Positions 1 through 6,738 are shown, numbered from the stretch's first letter. The stretch: DNA of 52,505 nucleotides from Sulfurovum sp. (GCA_012329065.1 JAAXPZ010000012.1:1-52505); one strand, 5' to 3'. The notes: generated from the sequence alone by a model not told the origin. Program-made: numbers and translations.

Positions 1-405
1 CTATTCCTTGTTGATAGGATAAAACATGAATCAAATTTTGAAATATTTAATTTAAATGAAATATATAGTGAAGAAAGAAATTCTCTTCATTATAATGTTC
101 TTGAAGCCATAAAACAATTAGGTATAGTAGATGATGAAGTATTTAGACTCCTTAAAAAATATGGTCATGAAGAAAAAGAAGTGCTTTCATCTTTAAAAAT
201 ACTTGAGGATAGAACAAATAGTTTAATTGTGCCATTAAGGACTAACGAAAGTATTAGGGGTGAAAGAAGTATTGTAATGGTTACTGAATATGGCATTACA
301 AAAAAAGGAGAAAAATATTTAGAGATGATTGACTTGGATGATGAATGGAAATGTTACAGAGATGTTATTGGTTTGCCTGGAAAAAGTATTAAGGAGTTAT
401 TGTGA
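1..405 (+). CDS. Unrecognised protein, C-terminal 134 residues (5' end outside window)
   Basis: The frame is open from the first base of the window and stops at 403-405, so the start lies upstream. I do not recognise the family. The visible part is mostly helical and charged, beginning with LFLVDRIKHESNFEI and ending in a segment (EYGITKKGEKYLEMIDLDDEW) that resembles the end of a winged-helix or effector domain, but this is only an impression. It overlaps the next gene by 4 nt, with that gene's AAGGAG ribosome site inside its last codons, so the two are translationally coupled. The sequence is far more AT-rich than the core genes right of 6223, which suggests recent transfer. Function unknown. 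Confidence 0.6.
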   Translation, partial: LFLVDRIKHESNFEIFNLNEIYSEERNSLHYNVLEAIKQLGIVDDEVFRLLKKYGHEEKEVLSSLKILEDRTNSLIVPLRTNESIRGERSIVMVTEYGITKKGEKYLEMIDLDDEWKCYRDVIGLPGKSIKELL

Positions 406-743
406 TAGATGAAAAAATGTATTTCAAGCCTAGTGTTGTTTTTGATGTGACTTCAATGTCATTAAGATTAATACCTAGAGGAAAAATAAGAACCTATAGG
501 GACGGGGAGGATCTATATAAATTATTTTCTTCTTTGTATAAAGATATACATCCAGATATGAAATATAATGAATTTATAGATTTATTAAAAATTATATTTC
601 CTGTATATAAAAACCCTAGAAAATTAACCAATGAGTTTAAAATTACAACTTTTGGTTTGGATAAAACTTTAAAATCAATTGGTATTAGACATTTTCCAAT
701 AAAAACTCTTACACAAGAGGAGATACTTCAAATTGAAATGTAA
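402..743 (+). CDS. Unrecognised 113-aa protein, coupled to the preceding gene
   Basis: The GTG start at 402 is chosen because AAGGAG (391-396) sits 5 nt upstream and the start overlaps the previous stop by 4 nt. The protein begins MIDEKMYFKPSVVFDVTSMS and ends with LTQEEILQIEM; it has no membrane segment, signal peptide or cysteine cluster. I do not recognise it. It may be the small middle component of a multi-gene cassette whose large gene lies left of the window. Composition is AT-rich like its neighbour. A role in genome defence is possible given the island setting, but nothing in the sequence shows it. Confidence 0.6.
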   Translation: MIDEKMYFKPSVVFDVTSMSLRLIPRGKIRTYRDGEDLYKLFSSLYKDIHPDMKYNEFIDLLKIIFPVYKNPRKLTNEFKITTFGLDKTLKSIGIRHFPIKTLTQEEILQIEM

Positions 744-840
744 GACATGTTATTTTTACCATGATAAAAAATGTATACTGCATAAACAAACAATAATGCC
801 TGTTTTTTGTTCTACTTATATAAAAAAATTTATGGGATAG
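733..840 (+). CDS. Tiny cysteine-rich (putative zinc-binding) protein, 35 aa
   Basis: A TTG at 733, 10 nt after an AGAGGAGA ribosome-site-like stretch, opens a 35-codon frame overlapping the end of the previous gene by 11 nt. The product starts MKCKTCYFYHDKKCILH and has C3-x2-C6, C14, H17 and C26, spaced like a small single-zinc knuckle. The positions of these residues and the coupled start are the only support. It could be a real accessory subunit of the cassette at the left edge or chance. Function unknown. Confidence 0.4.
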   Translation: MKCKTCYFYHDKKCILHKQTIMPVFCSTYIKKFMG

Positions 841-965
841 ATTCTACAGAGAAATATATAGATATAGTTTATGGTCGAAAGCAAAATTTAAGAGTTTTTA
901 CTATTTCAATAATTTCTTTGTTGATATCTTTATCAGTTCTTATTTTGAAAATTATTGATACTTGA
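807..965 (+). CDS. Possible 52-aa single-membrane-segment protein
   Basis: An open frame can be read from TTG 807 to the stop at 963-965, overlapping the previous small frame. Its C-terminal half (VFTISIISLLISLSVLILKI) is a clear hydrophobic segment preceded by a basic stretch, so if translated it would be a small inner-membrane protein. There is no convincing ribosome site and the start is uncertain. It is the last possible gene of the AT-rich cassette. Low confidence. Confidence 0.25.
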   Translation: MFYLYKKIYGIDSTEKYIDIVYGRKQNLRVFTISIISLLISLSVLILKIIDT

Positions 966-1041
966 GTAGCCTAATGAATTAGATAAAAATTTATGGGTCA
1001 GTCGCCACATTAAAGATACCCTATAATGATACCAATAGTAA

Positions 1042-1985
1042 CGATATTTACGGGGTGATGCTAATGCTATCTCTGCCTTTATGCCCACTGAGGTACTCAT
1101 TAGAGACTCCTCTATTTCTAAAAAGCCCTACGTATGTGACGCAAAAGACTACTGCTGGAAAGTGCAGAGAGGTGTACCTGAGTACTCCATATTTAACATC
1201 TTTAACCTTGGTAGCAAAAAGCAAGTAGAACTGTACGAACAAGGCATCATAAACATACAAGACATACCAAGTACCTTACCATGACAGCCAAACAAAGCCA
1301 AGCCGTACAGAACTACAAGCTAGGCGTAACACACATAGACAAGGAAGCCATAAAAGCATTTCTAGGTACTCTGAGTTACCCTATCTACCATTTAGACTTT
1401 GAGACCTTTCAACAAGCTGTACCAGAGTGGAAAGGCATCAGTCCATTTATGCAGATACCCTTTCAGTATTCACTACACATAGAGCATGAAGACGGTAGGC
1501 TTGAACATAGTGAGTTTTTAGCAGTGGATAGAGTAGACCCTAGAGAAGAGTTAGCACAAAGACTCTGTGCTGACATACCCAGAGATGTAACAGTTTTAGC
1601 ATACAGTATGAGCTTTGAAAAAGGAGTCATCAAAAAACTTGCTTTGGAGTACGAGTATTTGAGTACACACCTCATGGCAATACACGACAACATAAAAGAC
1701 CTCATGACACCATTTCAACAAAAACACTATGTCGCCCCTAGTATGAATGGAAGCTACTCCATCAAGTATGTTTTGCCTGCTTTAGTACCTGACATGAAAG
1801 ATGCATACAAAGAGTTAGATGGTGTACAAAATGGTACAGAAGCCATGAATGCATTTGCAAATATGTCAAAGCTAGAAGATGATGAGAAAGAGAAGGCGAG
1901 AATAGGGTTGTTGTCGTACTGTGAGTTTGATACTTTGGCGATGGTTAGGGTGCTAAATAAATTAAAAGAGGTTATGCATGATTGA
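1042..1985 (+). pseudogene. DUF2779-family protein remnant, 5'-truncated and frameshifted
   Basis: Two adjacent frames together resemble the C-terminal half of DUF2779 proteins. Frame one (1042-1283) contains PYVCDAKDYCWK, the cysteine motif typical of the cluster region in this family; frame two (1281-1985) carries YHLDFETFQQ, an acidic exonuclease-like motif, then LAYSMSFEKGVI, NGSYSIKYVLPALVP and YCEFDTLAMVRV. The join at about 1278-1284 needs a one-base shift, and the stop at 1039-1041 plus the lack of the usual long N-terminal part show truncation. Full-length members are much longer than the roughly 315 codons here. Homology is to a family of unknown function thought to be nuclease-like; I infer a dead gene. 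Confidence 0.7.
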
Positions 1986-2080
1986 TTATACAAAAAAATA
2001 AAAGTTGATAATGGGCATTTCTTACTGACAAATGCACTGACAGTATCGCCTAAACAATGTGCTTTAGAGCTTTAAATGGT

Positions 2081-2096
2081 GATGAGGGGAATTGAA
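2081..2096. repeat. Left end (att-like) copy of the ssrA 3' end
   Basis: The 16 bases GATGAGGGGAATTGAA recur exactly, in the same orientation, at 6230-6245 inside the 3' end of ssrA. The four bases before it (TGGT) also match the tmRNA CCA end if a 3-base gap is allowed. A direct repeat of the tmRNA 3' end at this distance from a P4-type integrase is the classic mark of an integrated element. Attachment-site function is inferred. Confidence 0.75.
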
Positions 2097-2156
2097 GATA
2101 ACGCTATAGCGATACCTACCAATGTACTTGTTAAAAATACCCCCTAAAATTTTTTA

Positions 2157-2261
2157 TTAGTGTGGGTTCTTTGTATGCTTTTCTGTGTAGTGTAGATAAG
2201 CAATAATAGCTAATCCAATAACTGCAAAGATACTACCCACTATAATTATGGCTTCATTCAT
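2157..2261 (-). CDS. 34-aa single-pass membrane protein
   Basis: The product, beginning MNEAIIIVGSIFAVIGLA, has one hydrophobic helix (residues 4-22) followed by a hydrophilic, histidine-containing tail ending HTKNPH. The start codon overlaps the stop of the upstream 60-aa gene by 4 nt (ATGA), indicating translational coupling. No catalytic motif is visible and I cannot assign a function. The intact frame and tight coupling, in a region where most other genes are broken, suggest the pair is still kept. Confidence 0.6.
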   Translation of the reverse strand: MNEAIIIVGSIFAVIGLAIIAYLHYTEKHTKNPH

Positions 2262-2440
2262 TCTTTAGCTCCTTTATTTGTTAGATACATGCCTACACCC
2301 CAAAGTACCATGATCACTAAGATAGCACCAAATGAAAAACTGGTATCTTTCATAATTGGAGATATAAGCGTTAAGGCTATTAATATTTTAGAAACATCTA
2401 AAAAGTATTTACCTAATTCTTTGAGTGTTTCTTTCTTCAT
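2258..2440 (-). CDS. 60-aa membrane protein with two hydrophobic segments
   Basis: Starts MKKETLKELGKYFLDVSK with an amphipathic lead, then two hydrophobic stretches (about residues 17-28 and 35-53) ending LTNKGAKE. It is first in a two-gene unit with the 34-aa protein, sharing an ATGA overlap. It lies just inside the left end of the ssrA island. Function unknown; small paired membrane proteins of this sort can be toxins, subunits or stress proteins, but nothing here discriminates. Confidence 0.55.
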   Translation of the reverse strand: MKKETLKELGKYFLDVSKILIALTLISPIMKDTSFSFGAILVIMVLWGVGMYLTNKGAKE

Positions 2441-2492
2441 AAAGTGATTATAACATAATTAGTGAAACCGTGTTGGACTGCATAAGAGTACA

Positions 2493-2824
2493 TCATAACA
2501 CATACTCCCAACACTGGTACTTCTCAGATATGCTTTTCACATCATCAAACACCCCAACATTGTACTGCTCTTGTGTTGGTGTTTGATGAGGTTGTGGGCT
2601 TGGTGCTGTACTTTGTCCGTATGATGGTTTGGAGTCAAGCATAGTAAGGTTCTCTACACTAACACTATGTTTACTTCTTTTTTGTCCTTGCTTGTCTGTC
2701 CATTGGTCTAGCTTTATCCGTCCGTCTAGTTGGACTTTTGAGCCTTTGCGTAAATACTGGTTGGCTACCTCAGCAGAACGCCCAAAAAAGATACATCAAT
2801 AAAAAGCACCTCTTCCTTTTGCGT
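2493..2824 (-). pseudogene. ssb: Single-stranded DNA-binding protein fragment (ssb-like)
   Basis: Reading the minus strand, EEVLFIDV, then after a one-base shift in the A-run at 2784-2789, GRSAEVANQYLRKGSKVQLDG... and RSKHSVSVENLTMLDSK are the second half of the bacterial SSB OB-fold, followed by a Pro/Gln-rich linker. The N-terminal third of the fold is missing upstream of about 2824, and the tail ends QCWEYVL instead of the acidic DIPF-type tip that binds partner proteins. Plasmids and integrative elements often carry their own SSB. Truncation, frameshift and lost tip make this a non-functional relic of the element. Confidence 0.75.
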
Positions 2825-2865
2825 ACCGTGCTTTCAGAGACTAGGCTCTAAATCGTGTACCAATT

Positions 2866-2885
2866 CATGTACCACTTGGTACATG
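2866..2885. repeat. Perfect inverted repeat, 8-bp arms, 4-base loop
   Basis: CATGTACC and GGTACATG face each other across ACTT, and the GTACCA core occurs again just left at about 2857-2862. It sits between the ssb relic and the toxin remnant, about 45 bp beyond the toxin 3' end. It could be an operator or the hairpin of a terminator (no T-run follows). Function not shown. Confidence 0.4.
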
Positions 2886-2930
2886 GAACTGAATTCAATT
2901 CTACTTATTGGGATTGAAGTATAGCATTTT

Positions 2931-3412
2931 TTACTTGTTTACGAGGTCATTAACAATTTCTTTTGACCACTGAGGTAGAGGTGTGTTGAGGATAATATTT
3001 TGTTCACCTCTTGCCCCAGATTTACGAAGTGAAGCAATAAATTTGTAATGGGTTTGAGAATTATCAAACAGATAGAGACCTTTAGCATTTAAAGCTACCT
3101 CTTTAATCTGCTGCATACTTTTGTGATAGCGTCTTACAACAATACCAGGATCAACGAAATGTCCTTTGTTTTGCACTCTTGTACGTACCCTTTGAACATT
3201 AAGTAAGGGGTCACTTAAAGCGATATAGACAATATAAAGTTCATACCCTTTGATCCATTGGGTAAAAAATCGCCAAAAATCTCTTTGGCTATATCGTCAG
3301 GATTTACAAAAGGTAATTTTGAAAGGGTTTTGTATTTGCCGATAAGTTTTCTATATAAAGTAGATTTCCCAGACCCATTTGGACCGGCAAGTAGGAAAAG
3401 TTTTTTTACCAT
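2931..3412 (-). pseudogene. Zeta-like toxin ATPase/kinase with internal deletion
   Basis: The N-terminal part (from 3412) begins MVKKLFLLAGPNGSGKSTLY, a P-loop at residues 10-18, followed by PFVNPDDIAKE, as in zeta-type kinases. It then runs out of frame at about 3240; the rest, KGYELYIVYIALSDPLLNV... RVRTRVQNKGHFVDPGIVVRRY, is the C-terminal half in another frame. The middle of the fold, including the region expected to hold the second substrate-binding arginines and the conserved ETTLS-type motif, is absent. Zeta toxins phosphorylate UDP-N-acetylglucosamine in characterised systems. Here deletion and frameshift should abolish activity. It starts 3 nt after an antitoxin-like gene. Confidence 0.75.
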
Positions 3413-3415
3413 ATT

Positions 3416-3634
3416 TTAGAGATTTACTACCGTTTCATTAAAGTCTTCATCGATTTGCACAGTTTCTTTTGTGCCATTAGGGTAGAGTTTTGTCATGATG
3501 CCATTTGCCATGCCAGACTCTTTAAAGTATGCAGGTATACCATTATGCAAAAGTTCTTTAGTATTGTCATTCATTTCGATACTATGTATATCTTCAAAAA
3601 TAGTTTCGATATCTAGTTCTATTTTTTTAACCAT
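3416..3634 (-). CDS. Putative antitoxin of the zeta-like toxin, 72 aa
   Basis: An intact, acidic 72-aa protein starting MVKKIELDIETIFEDIHSIE and ending in a strand-rich segment (KLYPNGTKETVQIDEDFNET). It directly precedes the toxin remnant on the same strand with only 3 bases between stop and start, the usual antitoxin-first arrangement. I do not recognise the sequence as classical epsilon; the assignment rests on position and size. If the toxin is dead, this gene is a free antitoxin that could still neutralise related toxins. Confidence 0.5.
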   Translation of the reverse strand: MVKKIELDIETIFEDIHSIEMNDNTKELLHNGIPAYFKESGMANGIMTKLYPNGTKETVQIDEDFNETVVNL

Positions 3635-3851
3635 AATGCCCCCATTTAGTATTTTTATGATTATACCATAAGTAAAATGGCATGAAATATTTTTATTTTG
3701 TCTGACTTGACGCTCCTTAACCTTAAACGAGCGGATAAATAGTATAAATATTTGCCCATAATTTATCTCAAAAGTAGAATTATATATAACTATATATTAT
3801 AATAATGCACAAAACATATCTAGTTTAATATTATTCTAATGTAGAGTATAG

Positions 3852-4220
3852 CGTTTACAACCCCTTAAAATTACAGAGAAAGAGTATCAAGTCATTAAGA
3901 GTAAAGCCAATTATTAGGCATTGAGTACTTCATCGTACCTTAGAACTCTTGGGATGAACTATAGGCTTAAAAGTAAGATAGATGCTATTGCAGTAGATGA
4001 ACTTGTGAAAGCTAAGGCAGATTTATGTCGTGTAGGTGGGTTTTTTAAGTTGTGGCTTGTGCATCATGCTAACGGAAAAGCAAATCTTGGCTCAAAGTCA
4101 TATAGTGAGGTAGAGAGTATCGTTAACGAATTAGAAAAAAAGCAGACGGAACTCTTGTCTAGTGCAAGTTACCTAATGAATGGATGCAAAGGACGTATCT
4201 CTACCACTATAAAATCCTAG
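3852..4220 (+). pseudogene. TraJ/MobC-like relaxosome accessory protein, nonsense-mutated
   Basis: The frame reads PLKITEKEYQVIKSKANY, a TAG stop at 3915-3917, then ALSTSSYLRTLGMNY, LVKAKADLCRVGGFFKLWL and a coiled-coil-like VNELEKKQTELL. The order helix-turn LSxSSYLR, then DLxRxGGxxKLWL, then a C-terminal helix matches TraJ of the IncP plasmids, the oriT-binding relaxosome protein. The internal stop and a C-terminus that runs into unrelated sequence show decay. In IncP plasmids traJ and traK diverge from oriT; here this frame runs toward traK, so part of the region may have been inverted. No relaxase gene is visible. Confidence 0.7.
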
Positions 4221-4533
4221 ATGGGTCTATACCTGCAGTATGCGGATTAAATCTTGCACCTCCACCAAAGTCTGCTCTGGCTATGACAGGACTATCATCG
4301 TGGGTCTCTACTTTTGGTGTTTCTTTTTCTACTACATACTTGACAGTCTTTTTTAGAGGCAGTTCTTCTTTGGCATACTTACAAAAACTCCAGTAAGACA
4401 TCTCCCATCCTCTACGCTTTTTCATCTCTTCATAGAGGATTTTAAGCACCACATACCCACTACTGTAAAGCTCTTTTATCTCATGTAGAGAGGTGTAAAA
4501 CTCTATTTTCTGCATTCCGCGTTGATTTACCAT
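4207..4533 (-). CDS. TraK-like mobilization protein, 108 aa
   Basis: The protein contains IEFYTSLHEIKELYSSGY, MSYWSFCKYAKEE and a C-terminal GARFNPHTAGIDPSRIL, the layout of small TraK proteins of Campylobacterota and IncP-type transfer regions: an N-terminal helix-turn-helix of the 'Y..L/F..Y' type, a Lys/Glu linker and a conserved short tail. TraK wraps oriT DNA in RP4. The start at 4533 (MVNQRGMQK) could also be the internal Met at residue 7. It reads away from the oriT-like hairpin at 4705-4728, as expected. Intact, but without relaxase partners in the window it cannot support transfer alone. Confidence 0.6.
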   Translation of the reverse strand: MVNQRGMQKIEFYTSLHEIKELYSSGYVVLKILYEEMKKRRGWEMSYWSFCKYAKEELPLKKTVKYVVEKETPKVETHDDSPVIARADFGGGARFNPHTAGIDPSRIL

Positions 4534-4704
4534 AGCTAACCTTTTTTAAGCAATATTTGGCAAATTATAGCCAATATAAGCAAGTTTAAGCAAACTATGT
4601 TTGATTATCATTTATAGGGGTTAGTTTTTATACCAATATGCTAAAATATATGAAAATTTATTTCTATTGGTTTATGTAGAAAGGCAGGATGGGTTTTCAG
4701 TGTC

Positions 4705-4728
4705 GTAAAACTGCGTTTTACTATCCTG
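4705..4728 (+). other. Candidate IncP-like origin of transfer (oriT) with nic motif
   Basis: GTAAAAC-TGC-GTTTTAC (4705-4721) is a perfect 7-bp hairpin with a 3-base loop, immediately followed by TATCCTG (4722-4728). The nick region of IncP/P-type oriTs is an inverted repeat followed by a core of the form ATCCTG; the match, the adjacency to traK (172 bp to the left, reading away) and the nearby traJ remnant make an oriT the best reading. Nicking would be expected within TATCCTG. Binding by a relaxase is inferred, not shown. Confidence 0.6.
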
Positions 4729-4908
4729 AAATCGTCCTGAGGCTTATTTGCTACTGTGTAGCTCAACGGAAATTTATAAGAAGGCGTGAAGTATGGAAAC
4801 AATCAAGATATGCATATAAATTTATGCCAAAAGTAACAATATTTAAATCTGAAAGTGGCTACACAATGAAAGTTGAAGGTAGCAGTGGGACTATTGAAGT
4901 TGAAAGAG

Positions 4909-6093
4909 TTAGCTGGTTTCCCTCTCATCCAACCACTCACCCCACCACTCCAAAAGCTCTCTCCTCTGTTCCAAATACTTAGCTCTATTGTACGCTTGTG
5001 CCACTTTAGACCCTATCTTGTGAGCCAACTGTACCTCTGACCTCAGATGAAAAATCACTCTTTTCATGGGCAATGGTAGAGAACATAGCACGGAAGCCAT
5101 GAGGGACTATGCGGTCATTGCTGTAGCCTTATAGTAGTACGCAAGGCTTTACCTAGCGTGACATCGCTCATGGGAGCGTTTAGGTCTCTGTTTGAGTAAA
5201 ATATATATTTACCACCTTTGCTAAAGTGCTTGGCTTGTTTGAGTATCTCCATGAGTTGCTGTGAAAGTGGTACTATATGTTCATCGCCTATTTTCATCTT
5301 CTTCCCAGGGATAGTCCATAGCTTTTGCTCAAAGTTTATCTCGTCCCATTCTGCCAAACGGAAATTGCCGGGGCGAATGGCAGAGTAAGCTAAAAAAAGA
5401 AGCCCAAGCCTAACCATGACCCACCCAGTATAGCAATCTATGGCAGATATGAGTTTGCCTATCTCCTTTGGGTCTGTGATGGTAGGGTAGTTTCTACCCG
5501 TTGATTTTTGTAGTACCATACTCCTGTCTATGTCTGCACATGGGTTTCTCTCTGCTTCTCCATGCGAGACTGCAAACTTGAAAACTTTGCTTATCTGTGT
5601 AAAAAGTCTCTTGCCAGACTCTAACGCACCTCTATCTTGTACAGACTTGATGATAGGGATGATTTGCTTGGCTGTTATCTGGTCAATAGGGAGTTCTCCT
5701 ATGATTGGGTTGGCATCTCTTCTGAAAAGGCTTTCTACACCCTCCCAGTATTTTTCGTTACGGTCTGCTTTGTAGTGAGCTAGATAAAGATGTACCATCT
5801 GCGAAAAAGTCTTTTTTTCTTCTATGGTCTCAGCCTTTTCTTTGATGCGAGGGTCCATGCCATTTGCTATCTGTTCTTTAAGCTCATCTCTCTTGAGCCT
5901 TGCCATTTTGAGACTAATGGCAGGGTACTCACCTATACTAAGTCGTGTACGTTTACCCTCTATGGTACACCGCAACCTCCAAAGTTTTGAACCTGTAGGT
6001 TTGACTTCTAGCTGTAAAGCTTCCACCATCGTTAAGTGTCTTAGTCTTGGTAGATGCTTTTTCTGATCTTACTTTCGTATCGGTCAATAACAT
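4909..6093 (-). pseudogene. int: P4-type tyrosine integrase, broken by three indels
   Basis: The start MLLTDTKVRSEKASTKTKTL (6093) is the DUF4102 N-terminal arm. Frame changes follow: (1) one extra base in the A-run 6016-6018, after which VKPTGSKLWRLR and LSIGEYPAISL continue; (2) one extra base near 5129-5130, just before GYSNDRIVPHGFRAM (the H-x-x-R motif); (3) a 7-bp near-duplication at 5034-5047, before QLAHKIGSKVAQAYNRAKYL with the catalytic Tyr. All catalytic boxes can be found across the three frames, so the gene was intact until recently. It lies with its start 130 bp from the tmRNA 3' end, as for elements that use ssrA as target. Confidence 0.9.
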
Positions 6094-6222
6094 AGTGGTA
6101 CATCCTAAATAAGTGAGTCTTAGAGCAAGTGTATTAATAGTATACATGGGCATATATAGCGTGAATATAGGCATTTTATGAGATGTTTTGATATGAAGTG
6201 ATTTGTTAAGATATGATTGTTT

Positions 6223-6621
6223 TGGTGGAGATGAGGGGAATTGAACCCCTGTCCTAAAATAGCTAGAACTATGACTCTACATGCTTAGTCAGTGTTGTTA
6301 ATTTTAATTAGGTTTTGTACTACACTCAAAACTTTGCCTAACGAGCTAGAATTCTCACACCATGGCATAACTTCCATGGAGCATAGTCACCAGATGTGAT
6401 ACCCAAGGTGCAAGCACCCCCAAATAAATGGGCTCCGATTAAGATGACACTCCTCGGTAGGGCAGTCCTCCGACGAATCGGGGTTAATGACTTACGCTAC
6501 TGCGTAAGCTGGACGGTAATCTGTGTTGTTTGCGTTTAAATGCGTTTGAGCCGCGTAACGGAATTGCTCAGTCCGACATGCACATAGCCCCGACTACTCC
6601 AGTCGAAACCAAGTCATCCCC
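6223..6621 (-). ncRNA. ssrA: Transfer-messenger RNA (tmRNA)
   Basis: The 5' end GGGGATGACTTGGTTTCGACT (6621 downward) pairs with the 3' end TCATCTCCACCA (to 6223) in the tRNA-like acceptor stem, and the T-arm GGTTCAAATTCCCC-like sequence is present with an encoded CCA. The internal reading frame, 6492-6533 on the minus strand, gives the tag ANNTDYRPAYAVA followed by TAA; the preceding sequence supplies the resume codon GCA. tmRNA with SmpB rescues stalled ribosomes and tags nascent proteins for proteolysis. Length, 399 nt, is normal. It has its own promoter at 6710-6738. Its 3' end is the insertion point of the island to the left and is still complete. Confidence 0.96.
6230..6245. repeat. Right end (att) copy in the ssrA 3' end
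   Basis: The second copy of the 16-bp direct repeat also found at 2081-2096. It covers part of the T-arm/acceptor region of the tmRNA, the usual crossover segment for P4-type integrases. The element therefore rebuilt the gene's 3' end on integration, leaving ssrA intact. Confidence 0.75.
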
Positions 6622-6709
6622 ATATATCTATCAATAGGAGTCTGGTGTTGTGATGTTGACCCATAGGGTAAACATTTATACACTTAACCCCACACTGAGT
6701 GAGAGATGG

Positions 6710-6738
6710 ATAATAGCACTTTTGTGTTTCTTTGTCAA
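6710..6738 (-). promoter_or_regulatory. Strong sigma-70 promoter of ssrA
   Basis: On the minus strand TTGACA (6738-6733) is followed after exactly 17 bases by TATTAT (6715-6710). Transcription would start near 6703, about 80 nt before the mature tmRNA 5' end, leaving a leader to be trimmed. The -35 box overlaps the last codons of the lysE-type gene, so ssrA has a promoter of its own inside the end of the preceding operon. A consensus -35 is unusual in Campylobacterota and fits a highly expressed stable RNA. Confidence 0.75.

Noticed and set aside
1998-2080. Short in-frame segment KVDNGHFLLTNALTVSPKQCALEL after the DUF2779 relic
   Set aside because: It has no start codon or recognisable family; likely a gene-end relic.
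4689-4982. Plus-strand frame spanning the oriT hairpin, including a MPKVTIFKSESGY segment from 4824
   Set aside because: Its first part runs through the hairpin and its last part is antisense to the integrase; no ribosome site before 4824. The 4824-4916 piece may be a relic but cannot be supported.
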